Positions 36,358 to 46,357 of a stretch of 64,000 bases of DNA are shown here, piece by piece. The position numbers and the translations under genes were made by a program. How positions within the stretch are numbered: position 1 is the stretch's first letter; every line of letters begins with the position of its first letter. Under the pieces are notes generated by a model that was not told the origin of the DNA, made no database searches, and worked only from the letters and a program-made list of their open reading frames with translations. Origin of the DNA: Streptococcus suis (lineage in GTDB: Bacteria > Bacillota > Bacilli > Lactobacillales > Streptococcaceae); assembly GCA_029593465.1 (NCBI GenBank), contig JAKTNK010000010.1:1-64000 (forward strand). Reading direction: 5' to 3'.

Positions 36358-37011
36358 ATGGACGAAGTGAAAGGGCTCCTGGTTATGGACGTTGATTCGA
36401 CCTTGGTCAAGGAAGAAGTGATTGATTTACTAGGAGAGGAAGCTGGTGTTGGGGAGCAAGTCGCTCAAATCACTGAGCGGGCAATGAAAGGCGAGTTAGA
36501 TTTTCAAGAGGCCCTAGCCGAGCGGGTGGCCTTACTGGCTGGCTTGCCAGAAAGTATTTTTGATAAGGTGTATGCTAATATTCACTTTAACAAAGGGGCT
36601 AAGGAACTGGTTCAGGACCTTCATCATCGTGGTTATAAGGTTGGATTGGTATCAGGAGGCTTTCACGAGACTGTTGATCGTCTTGCTCAAGCTATTGGTG
36701 TTGATTATGTCAAGGCCAACCGTTTGGAGGTGAAAGATGGCCGTCTAACTGGCAAAACGCTTGGCGAGATTGTGACTAAAAACACCAAGGTTGCCAAATT
36801 AAAAGCCTGGGCAGCTGACAATGATCTCACTCTCAAACAGACTATTGCTGTAGGCGATGGCGCTAATGACTTGCCCATGCTTCAAACGGCAGGGCTAGGA
36901 ATTGCTTTTTGCGCTAAGCCTATCGTTCAACAAGAAGCCCCTTATCAGATTAATCAACCTGATTTGTATGAAGTCATCAAACTCGCTGAAGCAGTGGGTC
37001 AGTTCCATTAG
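36358..37011 (+). CDS. serB: Phosphoserine phosphatase (HAD family)
   Basis: The 217-residue protein has motif 1 MDVDSTLVKEE (DxDST), motif 2 GLVSGGFHE, and motif 3 AVGDGANDLPML. This set, without an N-terminal ACT domain, is the short SerB type. It makes serine from phosphoserine. Ribosome site GTGGAGG lies 7 nt upstream. No other serine genes are near. Confidence 0.9.
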   Translation: MDEVKGLLVMDVDSTLVKEEVIDLLGEEAGVGEQVAQITERAMKGELDFQEALAERVALLAGLPESIFDKVYANIHFNKGAKELVQDLHHRGYKVGLVSGGFHETVDRLAQAIGVDYVKANRLEVKDGRLTGKTLGEIVTKNTKVAKLKAWAADNDLTLKQTIAVGDGANDLPMLQTAGLGIAFCAKPIVQQEAPYQINQPDLYEVIKLAEAVGQFH

Positions 37012-37136
37012 GGCGTGAAAGTAGCTCTTTTTAAAAGGGGAGATACAAAGGCTTAATATAGCTCTGGAAATTTCTGAGATTTTTAAAATTGACATCATCT
37101 TTCTTCAATGTTACTCTCTCTAAAGGAGATTTTTAA

Positions 37137-37959
37137 TGACAAAAGAAATCCGTGTTAAAAGATTACGTCACAAAGCAGAACTGCCGATTTTGCTTCTTTG
37201 ACTATATTTGACAATTATTGCTTGGGTCGTGTTATTGGCGACTGTGCTGGTCTTTAAGACCGCACCAGAAGAGTGGGAGCTCTAACACCGTTTTTAGCAG
37301 TATTGTATTTTTTCCGTCAACATTATTGGAAAACGATTACAGATGCTGTAGCAATTACCGATAAGCAATTTCCAGATATTTACGCACTTTATGAGAAAAT
37401 TGCTCAAGATATGGGCTTTGGTCAAGGGAAAGGGGTTATGGCTAAAATCCCCCGTTTATATTTGACCAATGGAAACGGTGATTTGAATGCCTTTTCTTCT
37501 AAATGCCAACTGCATAAAGGCTATGTTGGCATTTACTCAGACCTTTTAGACATGACCTATAAAAAAGGCGACCTAGACGGTATTGCCTTTGTCTTAGCTC
37601 ATGAATTGGGGCATATCAAATGTGGCCATGTGAGTGCTTGGCGAACAATGGTACAACTGGTTGCTAAATTACTCTTCATTGATAAATCCTTGACACGAGC
37701 GCAGGAATGGACAGCAGGTCACTGTGCTTATTACTACGCTCCCAAAGAGAAACGTTCAATGATGGTCTTATTTGCTGGTAAAAACTTATATTCACAAGTT
37801 GATTTTGATGAGTATATTCGAAGTGTGCGGCATCATAAAGATGGTTTTTGGTTAAAACTGTCGAATTTTTTAGCTGACCATCCAGTTGGTTTTCGTAGGA
37901 TGGAAGCTATTAAAGAAACTGAGGAAAAAGATTGGGATGTTCACGGTAAAATGCTTTAA
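37137..37959 (+). pseudogene. M48-family membrane metallopeptidase, broken
   Basis: The gene starts ATG 37137 (MTKEIRVKRLRHKAELPILL) with AAAGGAG upstream. TGA at 37200-37202 stops it after 21 codons, and the same frame continues with a membrane helix LTIIAWVVLLATVLVFKT to TAA at 37284. The frame then shifts, and GALTPFLAVLYFFRQHYWK continues to 37959. The zinc site FVLAHELGHIKCGH (HExxH) and the rest of the domain are intact. One stop and one frameshift together make the full membrane protein impossible, though a soluble fragment could in theory start downstream. Confidence 0.85.
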
Positions 37960-38189
37960 TAGGACACTTTACCTCGGAGTTAGTCATCATTCTAGCAACC
38001 CTTTCCCTATGTTTGGTAATACAATCTAGAAGATTAGCAGTAATGCGTTTTACTGCTTTTTTTGATTCTCATTGATAATAAGCAGAGCCTATTGTAGCGC
38101 CGAAGGCATAATAAAAAACACAGCGTTGTTCCCACAAGTTTTTTGGTGGTGTCGTTCTGTGTTTGACAAATAATCGGATGACGGCTTCC

Positions 38190-38629
38190 TTAGAGCTCTA
38201 AAGCCATGTATAAGAGTGGGAAGGGATTGCCTTGTTCATCAACGTCAGTTCGTTTATAGACCTTAAAACCAAGTTTTTCATAAAATCGTTTAGCAAGAGG
38301 ATTCTGTTCATTGACAGTCAACTGATTGAGACCGTACGTTTGGATACCATAGGTGATGAGTTTTGTTCCCAGCCCCTGTCCCCTTGCTTGGTTGGCGATA
38401 AAGAGCATTTCAAGACTGTGTCCCTCAATTCCCATAAAGTCAACAGGAACCTCTTTATCATCGGTGATGATGGCTAAATGCGGAATGGCCAATAAGGCTT
38501 GTGGAACATAGCTTTATATTTCCTCGATATCCTTGTCAGAGAGAAAATGATGGGTGGCTCTTACTGAGTCCTCCCAGATGTCTAGTAGTTGGTCTAGCAA
38601 TTCTTGATTTCTAAACGAATAACCTGCAC
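38190..38629 (-). pseudogene. GNAT acetyltransferase, broken
   Basis: The C-terminal part (38190-38492) reads AIPHLAIITDDKEVPVDFMG, then LFIANQARGQGLGTKLI (acetyl-CoA loop) and NEQNPLAKRFYEKLGFKVY. Upstream on the minus strand the same frame reads LLDQLLDIWEDSVRATHHFL, DKDIEEI, then TAA, then SYVPQALL, so a nonsense codon splits the gene. A GTG at 38629 with MQVIRLE would be the start, but it is one base out of frame with NQELLDQL. Both lesions point to a dead gene. Confidence 0.8.
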
Positions 38630-38860
38630 AGTCTGTAGTCGCAATCTGGGGCGGTTTAAAAGCTCGTAGAGAGCATCGGTTCTACACACTAAAAACACTG
38701 TAAACGCTCTAATAAAGGCTTGTAAGGGTAAAAACATAACTATTTCTGTTTTAACAGGTAGAGTAAGCATGTTAGAAGAACGACTTGAAACTTTGGAAGA
38801 AAATCAAGGTAAGGATTTTTCTTACTAAACAAAAAGAAAGAAAAAAAGAGGTATTTAATT

Positions 38861-39325
38861 ATGGCACAACCAACATAGAATCGTACATTATCAGAAGTAT
38901 TGCAACAAAACACAGTTCGGAAAACATTTACCAGCAAAAGACTGGCAATGAGTACGAAATTGATGAAATTGAAAAAATTAAATAGGATTAACGAGGATAG
39001 GATTCCATTTTTGAAGTATATTGCTGTATACCAAAAAACGCCTATTAAAAAAATTACACATTATGTAGAAATCGAAGATATTACTATATCCCCTGAAGAT
39101 TCTTCAAAGAAAAAAATAGTATTTCAAGGGAAGGCGAAAGAGTTACCAAAAAAAATACCTCTAAGAGATGACTGGAATGCCTTGCAATCAAATAGATATA
39201 CTAATTTTAACAATCTATTTCCTTCAGCAAATACTGATGAATTATTTTCAAAAACATTTGAAAACGATGGAGACGAACGTTCTTATCACAGTGAAGAATT
39301 TGATGACGGATTTGAAACAAATTAA
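38861..39325 (+). pseudogene. Degenerate gene of unknown function
   Basis: ATG 38861 (with AGAGG upstream) gives MAQPT and TAG, and the same frame continues NRTLSEVLQQNTVRKTF to 39325. Between about 38940 and 38985 the sense seems to switch frames (GNEYEIDEIEKIK is in another frame), so a second lesion is likely. The C-terminal part, RIPFLKYIAVYQKTPIKKIT followed by HYVEIEDI and later SNRYTNFNNLF, looks like a small beta-rich domain such as is found at the end of some nuclease or helicase proteins, but I cannot name it. AT-rich DNA between the broken acetyltransferase and guaA suggests an acquired fragment. Confidence 0.5.
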
Positions 39326-39333
39326 TAGTATAT

Positions 39334-39376
39334 AAAAAGAATTAGCCAGAAAAAAATTCTAGCTAATTCTTTTTTC
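39334..39376. terminator. Terminator between the degenerate gene and guaA
   Basis: AAAGAATTAGC pairs with GCTAATTCTTT and is followed by a T-run on the plus strand and an A-run before it, so it can act both ways. Confidence 0.75.
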
Positions 39377-39483
39377 GGGGGGATTTAGGGGGGAATAAAA
39401 CGAAGATTCACCCTTTTTAGACTAGTTTGTTCCTGCTAAACTGTTGTAGAATCGCTATTTTGAAGGTAAATCAAGCCTCTCCA

Positions 39484-41046
39484 TTATTCCCACTCAACTG
39501 TTGCTGGTGGTTTGCTAGTGATGTCGTAAACGATGCGGTTGACGTGGTCAACTTCGTTGACGATACGGGTTGAGATTTTCTTGAGGACATCCCAAGGTAA
39601 TTGTGCAAAGTCAGCGGTCATGCCGTCGATTGAAGTGATTGCACGGATGGCGATAGTGTAGTCGTAGGTACGACCGTCCCCCATAACCCCAACAGAGCGA
39701 ACACCTGTATTGACGGTGAAGTATTGCCAGACATCACGATCTAGACCAGCTTTAGCAATTTCCTCACGCAGGATAGCATCGGATTCGCGGACGGTTTCCA
39801 ACTTTTCCTCAGTGATAGCACCCATGACACGAATGGCAAGGCCAGGTCCTGGGAATGGTTGGCGCCAGACCACCTCATCAGGCATGCCAAGGGCGGTTCC
39901 AAGAGCACGTACTTCATCTTTAAAGAGGGTGTTGAGTGGTTCAATGAGTTGGAACTGCATATCTTCTGGAAGACCGCCAACATTATGGTGTGACTTAATG
40001 GTTTGTGCAGTTTCTGTTCCAGACTCAATAATATCGGTATAGAGGGTTCCTTGAGCTAGGAAGTCAACACCTTTTAGTTTACTTGCTTCGTCATCAAAGA
40101 CATAGACGAATTCGTTACCGATGATTTTTCGTTTTTGTTCAGGGTCATCAACATCTGCTAAAAGATCTAAGAAACGCTTGGAAGCATCGACGCGGATGAT
40201 ATTAAGACCGAATTTGCCACCCAGCATTTCCATAACCTGATCACCTTCGTTTTTACGAAGAAGACCGTGGTCAACAAAGATACAGGTCAGTTGATCTCCA
40301 ATGGCGCGTTGGAGAAGGACACCCACAACAGAAGAATCAACTCCTCCAGAAAGTCCTAAGAGCACCTTTTTATCACCGACCGTTTCACGGATTTTTTCAA
40401 CTTCCATGTCAATAAAATTATCCATGGACCAATCGCCTTTGGCACCACAAATCGTCATCGCAAAGTTACGAAGGATATCATTGCCGTATTCTGAATGGCG
40501 AACCTCAGGGTGAAATTGGATACCATAGATGCGCTTTTCTGTATTTTCCATTGCAGCGTAAGGGCAGTCAACAGAGTCGCCGACTAGATGAAAGCCTTCT
40601 GGAATCTGGGTCACAGCATCACCATGGCTCATGAGAACGACTTGTTGTTCGGGAGTACCCTCAAAAAGCTTGGATTGAGTTTTTGAACGAAGGGTGGACT
40701 GACCGTACTCACGATTACCGGCATCACCAGCAGGCACAACCTTTCCGCCAAGCTTATGAGTGATGAGCTGCATACCGTAACAAATCCCTAAAATAGGAAT
40801 ACCTAGTTCAAAGATTTCTGGGTCAATGCCAAAAGCATTTTCAGCATAAACCGAATTAGGACCACCGGATAAGACGATGCCAATGGGATTAATCTCGCGG
40901 ATCTCATCAGCGGTGATTTTGTGGCTTTTTAGCTCTGAAAAGACCCCAAACTCACGGATACGGCGTGCAATCAATTGGTTATACTGGCTACCATAGTCTA
41001 GGACAATGATTTTTTGAACATCATTCAAAAGTGAAGTGTCAGTCAT
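39484..41046 (-). CDS. guaA: GMP synthase (glutamine-hydrolysing)
   Basis: The 520-residue enzyme has an N-terminal class I glutamine amidotransferase domain with [15 protein letters not shown] (catalytic Cys) and [14 protein letters not shown] (His/Glu). The ATP pyrophosphatase domain has the P-loop [17 protein letters not shown] (about residues 225-241), and the C-terminal dimer domain ends with [18 protein letters not shown]. It turns XMP into GMP. It is divergent from the GntR regulator gene. Confidence 0.97.
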   Translation of the reverse strand: MTDTSLLNDVQKIIVLDYGSQYNQLIARRIREFGVFSELKSHKITADEIREINPIGIVLSGGPNSVYAENAFGIDPEIFELGIPILGICYGMQLITHKLGGKVVPAGDAGNREYGQSTLRSKTQSKLFEGTPEQQVVLMSHGDAVTQIPEGFHLVGDSVDCPYAAMENTEKRIYGIQFHPEVRHSEYGNDILRNFAMTICGAKGDWSMDNFIDMEVEKIRETVGDKKVLLGLSGGVDSSVVGVLLQRAIGDQLTCIFVDHGLLRKNEGDQVMEMLGGKFGLNIIRVDASKRFLDLLADVDDPEQKRKIIGNEFVYVFDDEASKLKGVDFLAQGTLYTDIIESGTETAQTIKSHHNVGGLPEDMQFQLIEPLNTLFKDEVRALGTALGMPDEVVWRQPFPGPGLAIRVMGAITEEKLETVRESDAILREEIAKAGLDRDVWQYFTVNTGVRSVGVMGDGRTYDYTIAIRAITSIDGMTADFAQLPWDVLKKISTRIVNEVDHVNRIVYDITSKPPATVEWE

Positions 41047-41290
41047 GATTACCTTTCTGTTTTACGTCACAAGGACATTAGTTAATTCATTCTAGCATAA
41101 TTGCGATGGATTTGCATTAGCTTTCGTTTAAAAAGTGCTTCAAGCTTATCTTAGCTACGCAAAAGGTCATCTCTTTATTCAAAAAAGGAGAGATTTAGAC
41201 TGAAAATATGGTAAACTATTGCTATGATGCCTATTGTTATCAGTAGCTGAACTAAAATGACGATAGGATTAAGAGGCAAAGGAGATGGGC

Positions 41291-41989
41291 ATGATACCGG
41301 CTTATATAAAGATTCATGATAGTATCAAAAATGGCATTGATGACGGCACTTGGAAAATTGGGGAGCGTTTGCCTAGCGAAAGGGATTTGGCAGAGCGATT
41401 TCAAGTTAGTCGCATGACCTTACGCCAGGCGGTGACATTGTTGGTTGAAGAAGGGATTTTGGAGAGACGGGTTGGTAGTGGTACCTTTGTGGCTAGTAGT
41501 CGTGTTCAAGAAAAAATGCGTGGAACGACCAGTTTTACCGAAATCATCAAAGCGCAAGGCAAGGTTCCTTCGACCAAGTTGATTTCCTATCAGCGCAGCC
41601 ATCCAAATGAGCAGGAAGTCAGGCATCTCAACGTCAAGCCTCATTCCTATATTATCCGAATGGAGCGGATACGATATGCCGATCAAGTGCCAGTCCTATT
41701 TGAGGTGACCAGTGTGCCAGAAAAATTAGTTAAACCGTTTGACCAAACTGCTATCACAGAACACTTTTTTCAAACCCTGACAGCACATGGCTATGAAATT
41801 GGGAAGAGTCAGCAAATTATATCAGCCAAGGTAGCAGATAAGCAAGTGGCGTCGTATTTGGAGATTGAACCACAGAGTGCTATTTTAGCCCTAACTCAAG
41901 TGTCCTACCTCACCAACGACCAACCCTTTGAGTATGTGCGCAGTCAATACGTGGGTGAACGGTTTGAATTTTATTTGGAAAATAACTAA
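41291..41989 (+). CDS. GntR/HutC-family transcriptional regulator
   Basis: The protein has 232 residues from ATG 41291, with AAAGGAG 6 nt upstream; the earlier ATG at 41285 touches that site. The N-terminal winged helix has RLPSERDLAERFQVSRMTLR and VEEGILERRVGSGTFV. A UTRA ligand domain follows from about residue 80 (RGTTSFTEIIKAQG, then FEYVRSQYVGERFEF). It probably senses a sugar phosphate or similar small molecule. Its target genes are not evident; it stands between guaA and ylxM, as in other pyogenic streptococci. Confidence 0.9.
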   Translation: MIPAYIKIHDSIKNGIDDGTWKIGERLPSERDLAERFQVSRMTLRQAVTLLVEEGILERRVGSGTFVASSRVQEKMRGTTSFTEIIKAQGKVPSTKLISYQRSHPNEQEVRHLNVKPHSYIIRMERIRYADQVPVLFEVTSVPEKLVKPFDQTAITEHFFQTLTAHGYEIGKSQQIISAKVADKQVASYLEIEPQSAILALTQVSYLTNDQPFEYVRSQYVGERFEFYLENN

Positions 41990-42052
41990 GGTCAGCATTA
42001 AAACGCCTAAGTCACTAGGCGGTCAGGATGATTTTGTGGTAAAATAAACCTT

Positions 42053-42385
42053 ATGGAAATTGAAAAAACCAATCGGATGAATGCTCTTTTTGAGTTTTAT
42101 GCGGCTTTATTGACCGATAAGCAGATGAATTATATCGAGCTCTACTATGCTGATGATTACAGTTTGGCTGAAATCGCAGAAGAGTTTGGTGTCAGTCGTC
42201 AAGCTGTTTACGATAATATCAAACGCACCGAAAAAGTATTGGAAACTTACGAGATGAAGTTACACATGTATTCGGATTACATTGTTCGAAATGAGATTTT
42301 GGATGACATTAGTCAAAAGTACGCAGACGATGCCTATTTGCAAGAGAAAATAGCTATTTTAAGCAGTATTGATAATAGAGATTAA
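42053..42385 (+). CDS. ylxM: YlxM-type DNA-binding protein, SRP-associated
   Basis: The 110-residue protein has a sigma-70 region-4-like helix-turn-helix ([20 protein letters not shown]). It is always found next to ffh in Firmicutes. YlxM has been reported to bind SRP components in streptococci. ffh starts 46 nt after its stop. Confidence 0.92.
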   Translation: MEIEKTNRMNALFEFYAALLTDKQMNYIELYYADDYSLAEIAEEFGVSRQAVYDNIKRTEKVLETYEMKLHMYSDYIVRNEILDDISQKYADDAYLQEKIAILSSIDNRD

Positions 42386-42431
42386 GGACAGAAAGGAAGA
42401 AGCCTGAAGTTCAGGTTTTGGTAAGATAACG

Positions 42432-44009
42432 ATGGCTTTTGAAAGTTTAACAGAGCGCCTACAAGGCGTCTTTAAATCAATCCGTGGGAAAAAGAAACTA
42501 TCTGAAAAGGACGTTCAAAACGTTACCAAAGAGATTCGCCTAGCTCTTTTGGAAGCAGACGTTGCGCTTCCTGTGGTAAAAACTTTTATCAAGCGTATTC
42601 GTGAACGTGCTGTCGGACATGACATCATTGATACGCTAGATCCAACCCAGCAAATCATTAAAATTGTCAATGAGGAGTTGACAGGAATTTTAGGTTCTGA
42701 GACGGCAGAGATTGTTAAATCTCCTAAAATTCCGACGATTATCATGATGGTTGGTTTGCAAGGGGCAGGTAAAACAACATTTGTCGGAAAACTAGCTAAT
42801 AAACTCATCAAAGATGAAAATGCTAGACCGCTCTTGATTGCTGCTGATATTTACCGTCCTGCTGCCATTGATCAATTAAAGACCTTAGGACAACAAATTA
42901 AGGCTCCTGTCTTTGAGATGGGGACAGAGACGCCGGCAGTTGAGATTGTGAGACAAGGTCTAGAACAAGCGAGACAAAATCATAATGACTATGTCTTGAT
43001 TGATACGGCTGGTCGCTTGCAAATTGATGAGGTTCTGATGCAAGAGCTTCGTGATATTCAAGCTCTAGCACAACCCAATGAAGTCTTATTGGTAGTGGAT
43101 TCCATGATTGGTCAAGAAGCTGCTAATGTCGCGCGTGAATTCAATGAGCAACTTAGCATCACAGGTGTCATCCTAACTAAAATAGATGGGGATACACGAG
43201 GTGGTGCGGCACTATCCATTCGTGAAATTACTGGTAAGCCGATTAAGCTAACAGGTACCGGTGAAAAAATCACAGACATCGAAACCTTCCACCCAGATCG
43301 GATGTCAAGTCGAATCCTGGGCATGGGCGACTTACTTACCTTGATTGAAAAAGCCAGCCAAGAGTATGATGAGAAGCGCTCGATGGAATTGGCTGAGAAG
43401 ATGCGTGAAAACACCTTTGATTTCAATGACTTCATTGAACAGCTAGATCAAGTGCAAAATATGGGACCAATGGAAGATCTTCTCAAGATGCTTCCAGGGA
43501 TGGCTGGTAATCCTGCCTTAGCCAACTTAAAAGTCGATGAAAAGCAGATTGCTCGTAAACGTGCGATTGTGTCTTCGATGACACCAGAAGAGCGTGAAAA
43601 CCCTGATTTACTCACACCAAGTCGTCGTCGTCGTATCGCTGCTGGCTCTGGGAATAGCTTCGTGGACGTTAATAAGTTTATCAAGGACTTTAATCAAGCC
43701 AAGCAGATGATGCAGGGGGTCATGTCGGGTGATATGGAAAAAGCCATGCGTCAAATGGGGATTAACCCTAACAATCTTCCTAAAAATATGCCAGGCATGC
43801 CAGATATGAGTGGCATGGATATGTCAGCTCTTGAAGGGATGATGGGCAAAGGCGGTATGCCAGATATGTCTGCGCTAGCGGGTGACATGGACATGAGCCA
43901 GCTGTTTGGTGGTGGTCTAAAAGGCAAAGCGGGTTCCTTTATGATGAAACAAGCCATGAAACGGCAGGCTAATAAAATCAAAAAAGCGAAGAAAAAACGC
44001 AAAAAATAG
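42432..44009 (+). CDS. ffh: Signal recognition particle protein Ffh
   Basis: The 525-residue GTPase has N domain (residues 1-90), G domain with P-loop GLQGAGKTT, DTAGRL and TKIDGDTRGG, and the methionine-rich M domain to the end. The C-terminal stretch (PGMPDMSGMDMSALEGMMG and so on) is very Met/Gly-rich and longer than in Bacillus. It binds signal peptides and 4.5S RNA for co-translational targeting. Confidence 0.97.
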   Translation: MAFESLTERLQGVFKSIRGKKKLSEKDVQNVTKEIRLALLEADVALPVVKTFIKRIRERAVGHDIIDTLDPTQQIIKIVNEELTGILGSETAEIVKSPKIPTIIMMVGLQGAGKTTFVGKLANKLIKDENARPLLIAADIYRPAAIDQLKTLGQQIKAPVFEMGTETPAVEIVRQGLEQARQNHNDYVLIDTAGRLQIDEVLMQELRDIQALAQPNEVLLVVDSMIGQEAANVAREFNEQLSITGVILTKIDGDTRGGAALSIREITGKPIKLTGTGEKITDIETFHPDRMSSRILGMGDLLTLIEKASQEYDEKRSMELAEKMRENTFDFNDFIEQLDQVQNMGPMEDLLKMLPGMAGNPALANLKVDEKQIARKRAIVSSMTPEERENPDLLTPSRRRRIAAGSGNSFVDVNKFIKDFNQAKQMMQGVMSGDMEKAMRQMGINPNNLPKNMPGMPDMSGMDMSALEGMMGKGGMPDMSALAGDMDMSQLFGGGLKGKAGSFMMKQAMKRQANKIKKAKKKRKK

Positions 44010-44018
44010 ATAATATTT

Positions 44019-44048
44019 AAAATCCAGAGTTGCGTATCTGGATTTTAA
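44019..44048 (+). terminator. Terminator after ffh
   Basis: A perfect 10-bp stem, AAAATCCAGA/TCTGGATTTT, has an 8-nt loop. Confidence 0.75.
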
Positions 44049-44179
44049 TTTACGTTATATTTAATAGTGTTGAAATACCATTATTTTTTTAGAAATAATG
44101 AGTCATTTTGCTTTCAATATAGTTATATTCCTATATAATAGTAATGTTTCAATAAATTTTGATAGTTGGAGGTCGTTTT

Positions 44180-45079
44180 TTGACGCTACCTGTTTTTTTG
44201 GAGTTAGTGGAACTGAAAGCCAAAACGGCCAGCATCCTACCTTTTTTGATTGGACTTTGTTTTTCCTGGTATCACTATGACAGCATCCATCTTGGGCTCG
44301 TTTTCTTGTACTTTGTCTCAATGGTTTTATTCAATATGTTTGTGGATGTGTGGGATAATTACAATGATTATATCAATGCCAAAGATGATGTCTATCAGAG
44401 ACAAACGAATATCATCGGTAGGGAAGGTCTTGATTTGGCAAGCATTAGGCGTTTACTGCTAATCTTATTTGCCTCATCCTTAGCCATTGGTCTTTTACTA
44501 GCCTATCAGGTTGGTTGGCCGCTCTTAGTGGCGGGAGGGTTTTGCTATGCTGTTGGTATTTTCTACTCATTTGGTCCCAAGCCCTTGTCTAGTCTTCCTT
44601 TGGGTGAGGTCTTTTCAGGCTTTACCATGGGATTTATGATTACCCTGATTTGTGTTTTTTTAAACACTTATCAAAGTTTTTCTTGGGCAAGCAAGGATTT
44701 ATGGTATATTGCCTTAATCTCTTTGCCCAACACGCTATGGATTGCTAATCTGATGCTAGCTAACAATCTGTGTGATGTGGAAGAAGATGAGCGCAATCAT
44801 CGCTACACCCTTGTCCATTACACTGGCAAAAAAGGAGCGCTTATGCTATTTAGCATCGCCAATGTGATTGCTTTTGTGGCTATTATGATGGCGTATGTCG
44901 TAGGAATTGCGCCAGTGAGTGTCTTACTAACCCTCTTATTGATTCCCTTTGTCTATGGTCAAAGCAAGCAACTCTGGCAAAAACAAGTCAAGTCAGAAAC
45001 ATTTCCCTGCGCTATTCGTATCTTAGCGCTCGGTGCTAGTTGCCAAGTGCTCACCTATTCATTCGTTTTTCTATTTTAA
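44180..45079 (+). CDS. menA: 1,4-dihydroxy-2-naphthoate polyprenyltransferase
   Basis: The protein has 299 residues from TTG 44180, which has GGAGG 7 nt upstream (44168-44172); TTG 44159 has none. It is a UbiA-family membrane prenyltransferase with eight or nine helices. The first Asp-rich motif is FVDVWDNYNDYINA (about residues 54-67) and the second is NNLCDVEEDERN. It attaches a polyprenyl chain to DHNA to make demethylmenaquinone. No menB/C/D/E/F genes are here, so DHNA may be taken from outside or made elsewhere. It starts the respiratory cluster with ndh and cydABCD. Confidence 0.9.
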   Translation: MTLPVFLELVELKAKTASILPFLIGLCFSWYHYDSIHLGLVFLYFVSMVLFNMFVDVWDNYNDYINAKDDVYQRQTNIIGREGLDLASIRRLLLILFASSLAIGLLLAYQVGWPLLVAGGFCYAVGIFYSFGPKPLSSLPLGEVFSGFTMGFMITLICVFLNTYQSFSWASKDLWYIALISLPNTLWIANLMLANNLCDVEEDERNHRYTLVHYTGKKGALMLFSIANVIAFVAIMMAYVVGIAPVSVLLTLLLIPFVYGQSKQLWQKQVKSETFPCAIRILALGASCQVLTYSFVFLF

Positions 45080-45092
45080 AAGGAGTATTTTA

Positions 45093-46301
45093 ATGACAGA
45101 AGTTGTTGTTCTTGGAGCCGGTTACGCCGGACTCAAAACCGTTCGTGATTTGCAAAAACAAGTTGGTGATGTTAACATTACCCTCATTGACCGTAATAGC
45201 TATCATTATGAAGCAACAGAGCTTCATGAAGTGGCTTCGGGTACCCATTCGGCAGACAAAATCTCTTTTCCGATTGTAGATGCTGTGGATACAAGTAAAG
45301 TAAGTGTCTTACAAGACACTGTGACAAGCATTAACTGTGATGAAAAAACCGTTTATTTAGAGCAAGCGGGTTCGATAAGCTATGACTACTTGGTGATTGC
45401 TCTAGGTTTTCGTTCTGAAACCTTTGGCATTCCAGGTGCGATGGATAATGCCCTTCAAATGGTTGATATCAATACTGCCAATCATGTCCACGAACATGTG
45501 CTATCAGCTATGAAACGATACCGTCAAACCAAAGATGCAAATGATTTAAAATTAGTCATTTGTGGTGCTGGCTTTACGGGGATTGAGCTTGCGGGCGCTT
45601 TTGCAGATGAACGAAGCAAATACGCTGATATTGCAGGTGTCAATCCAGCTGATATTTCGATTACTTGTGTTGAGGCCATGGATAGCATTCTTCCGATGTT
45701 TGACAACAATCTCTCACAGTATGCCTTGGATATTCTTGAAAAACGCCAAATCACCTTGCTACTAGGAGCTAAAATCAAAGAAATTCAAGCAGGTAAGGTT
45801 ATTTACACTAAGGGAAGTGATGATGAGACGAGACACACTGTTGAGGCAGGAACCATTGTTTGGACAACAGGTGTGAGTGGTAGCCATGTTATGGAAGCAT
45901 CAGGTTTTGACCAGCGTCGAGGTCGTGTAGTGGTTCGACCAGACTTGAGACATCCAGACTATGACTCTGTTTATGTGATTGGTGACGTGTCTGCCTTCAT
46001 GAATCCTGACAATGACCGTCCATATCCAACGACAGCGCAAATTGCGACTCAAATGGGGAAACACACTGCTAAAAACCTAGCACATCAATTGAAAGGAGAA
46101 GCAACAGAGACCTTTGTTTATCACGAACAAGGTACCGTTGCCTCTATCGGAAATACGCATGGCTTAGGTCGCGTTGGTCAAACGCCATTGAAGGGCTATC
46201 CAGCCTCTGTGATGAAAAAAGTCATTGTCGATAAGTCTTTGGTTGATATGGGAGGTCTTAAACAACTATTGGCCAAAGGACGTTTTGACTTTTACCATTG
46301 A
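45093..46301 (+). CDS. ndh: Type II NADH:quinone oxidoreductase
   Basis: The protein has 402 residues from ATG 45093 with AAAGGAG upstream. The FAD fold is VVVLGAGYAGLKTVRDL, the NADH fold LVICGAGFTGIELAGAFADE, and the second FAD part VYVIGDVSAFMN. It passes electrons from NADH to menaquinone at the membrane without pumping. It lies between menA and cydA and so would feed the bd oxidase. Confidence 0.94.
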   Translation: MTEVVVLGAGYAGLKTVRDLQKQVGDVNITLIDRNSYHYEATELHEVASGTHSADKISFPIVDAVDTSKVSVLQDTVTSINCDEKTVYLEQAGSISYDYLVIALGFRSETFGIPGAMDNALQMVDINTANHVHEHVLSAMKRYRQTKDANDLKLVICGAGFTGIELAGAFADERSKYADIAGVNPADISITCVEAMDSILPMFDNNLSQYALDILEKRQITLLLGAKIKEIQAGKVIYTKGSDDETRHTVEAGTIVWTTGVSGSHVMEASGFDQRRGRVVVRPDLRHPDYDSVYVIGDVSAFMNPDNDRPYPTTAQIATQMGKHTAKNLAHQLKGEATETFVYHEQGTVASIGNTHGLGRVGQTPLKGYPASVMKKVIVDKSLVDMGGLKQLLAKGRFDFYH

Positions 46302-46357
46302 TAAGTTAAGCAATTTATCTGAATAGCAATTGATTTTTCCTTTAGGAGAGGAGTATT

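Noticed and set aside
39710-40042. Plus-strand frame opposite guaA
   Set aside because: guaA is certain; the Ser/Arg-rich translation is a complement artefact.
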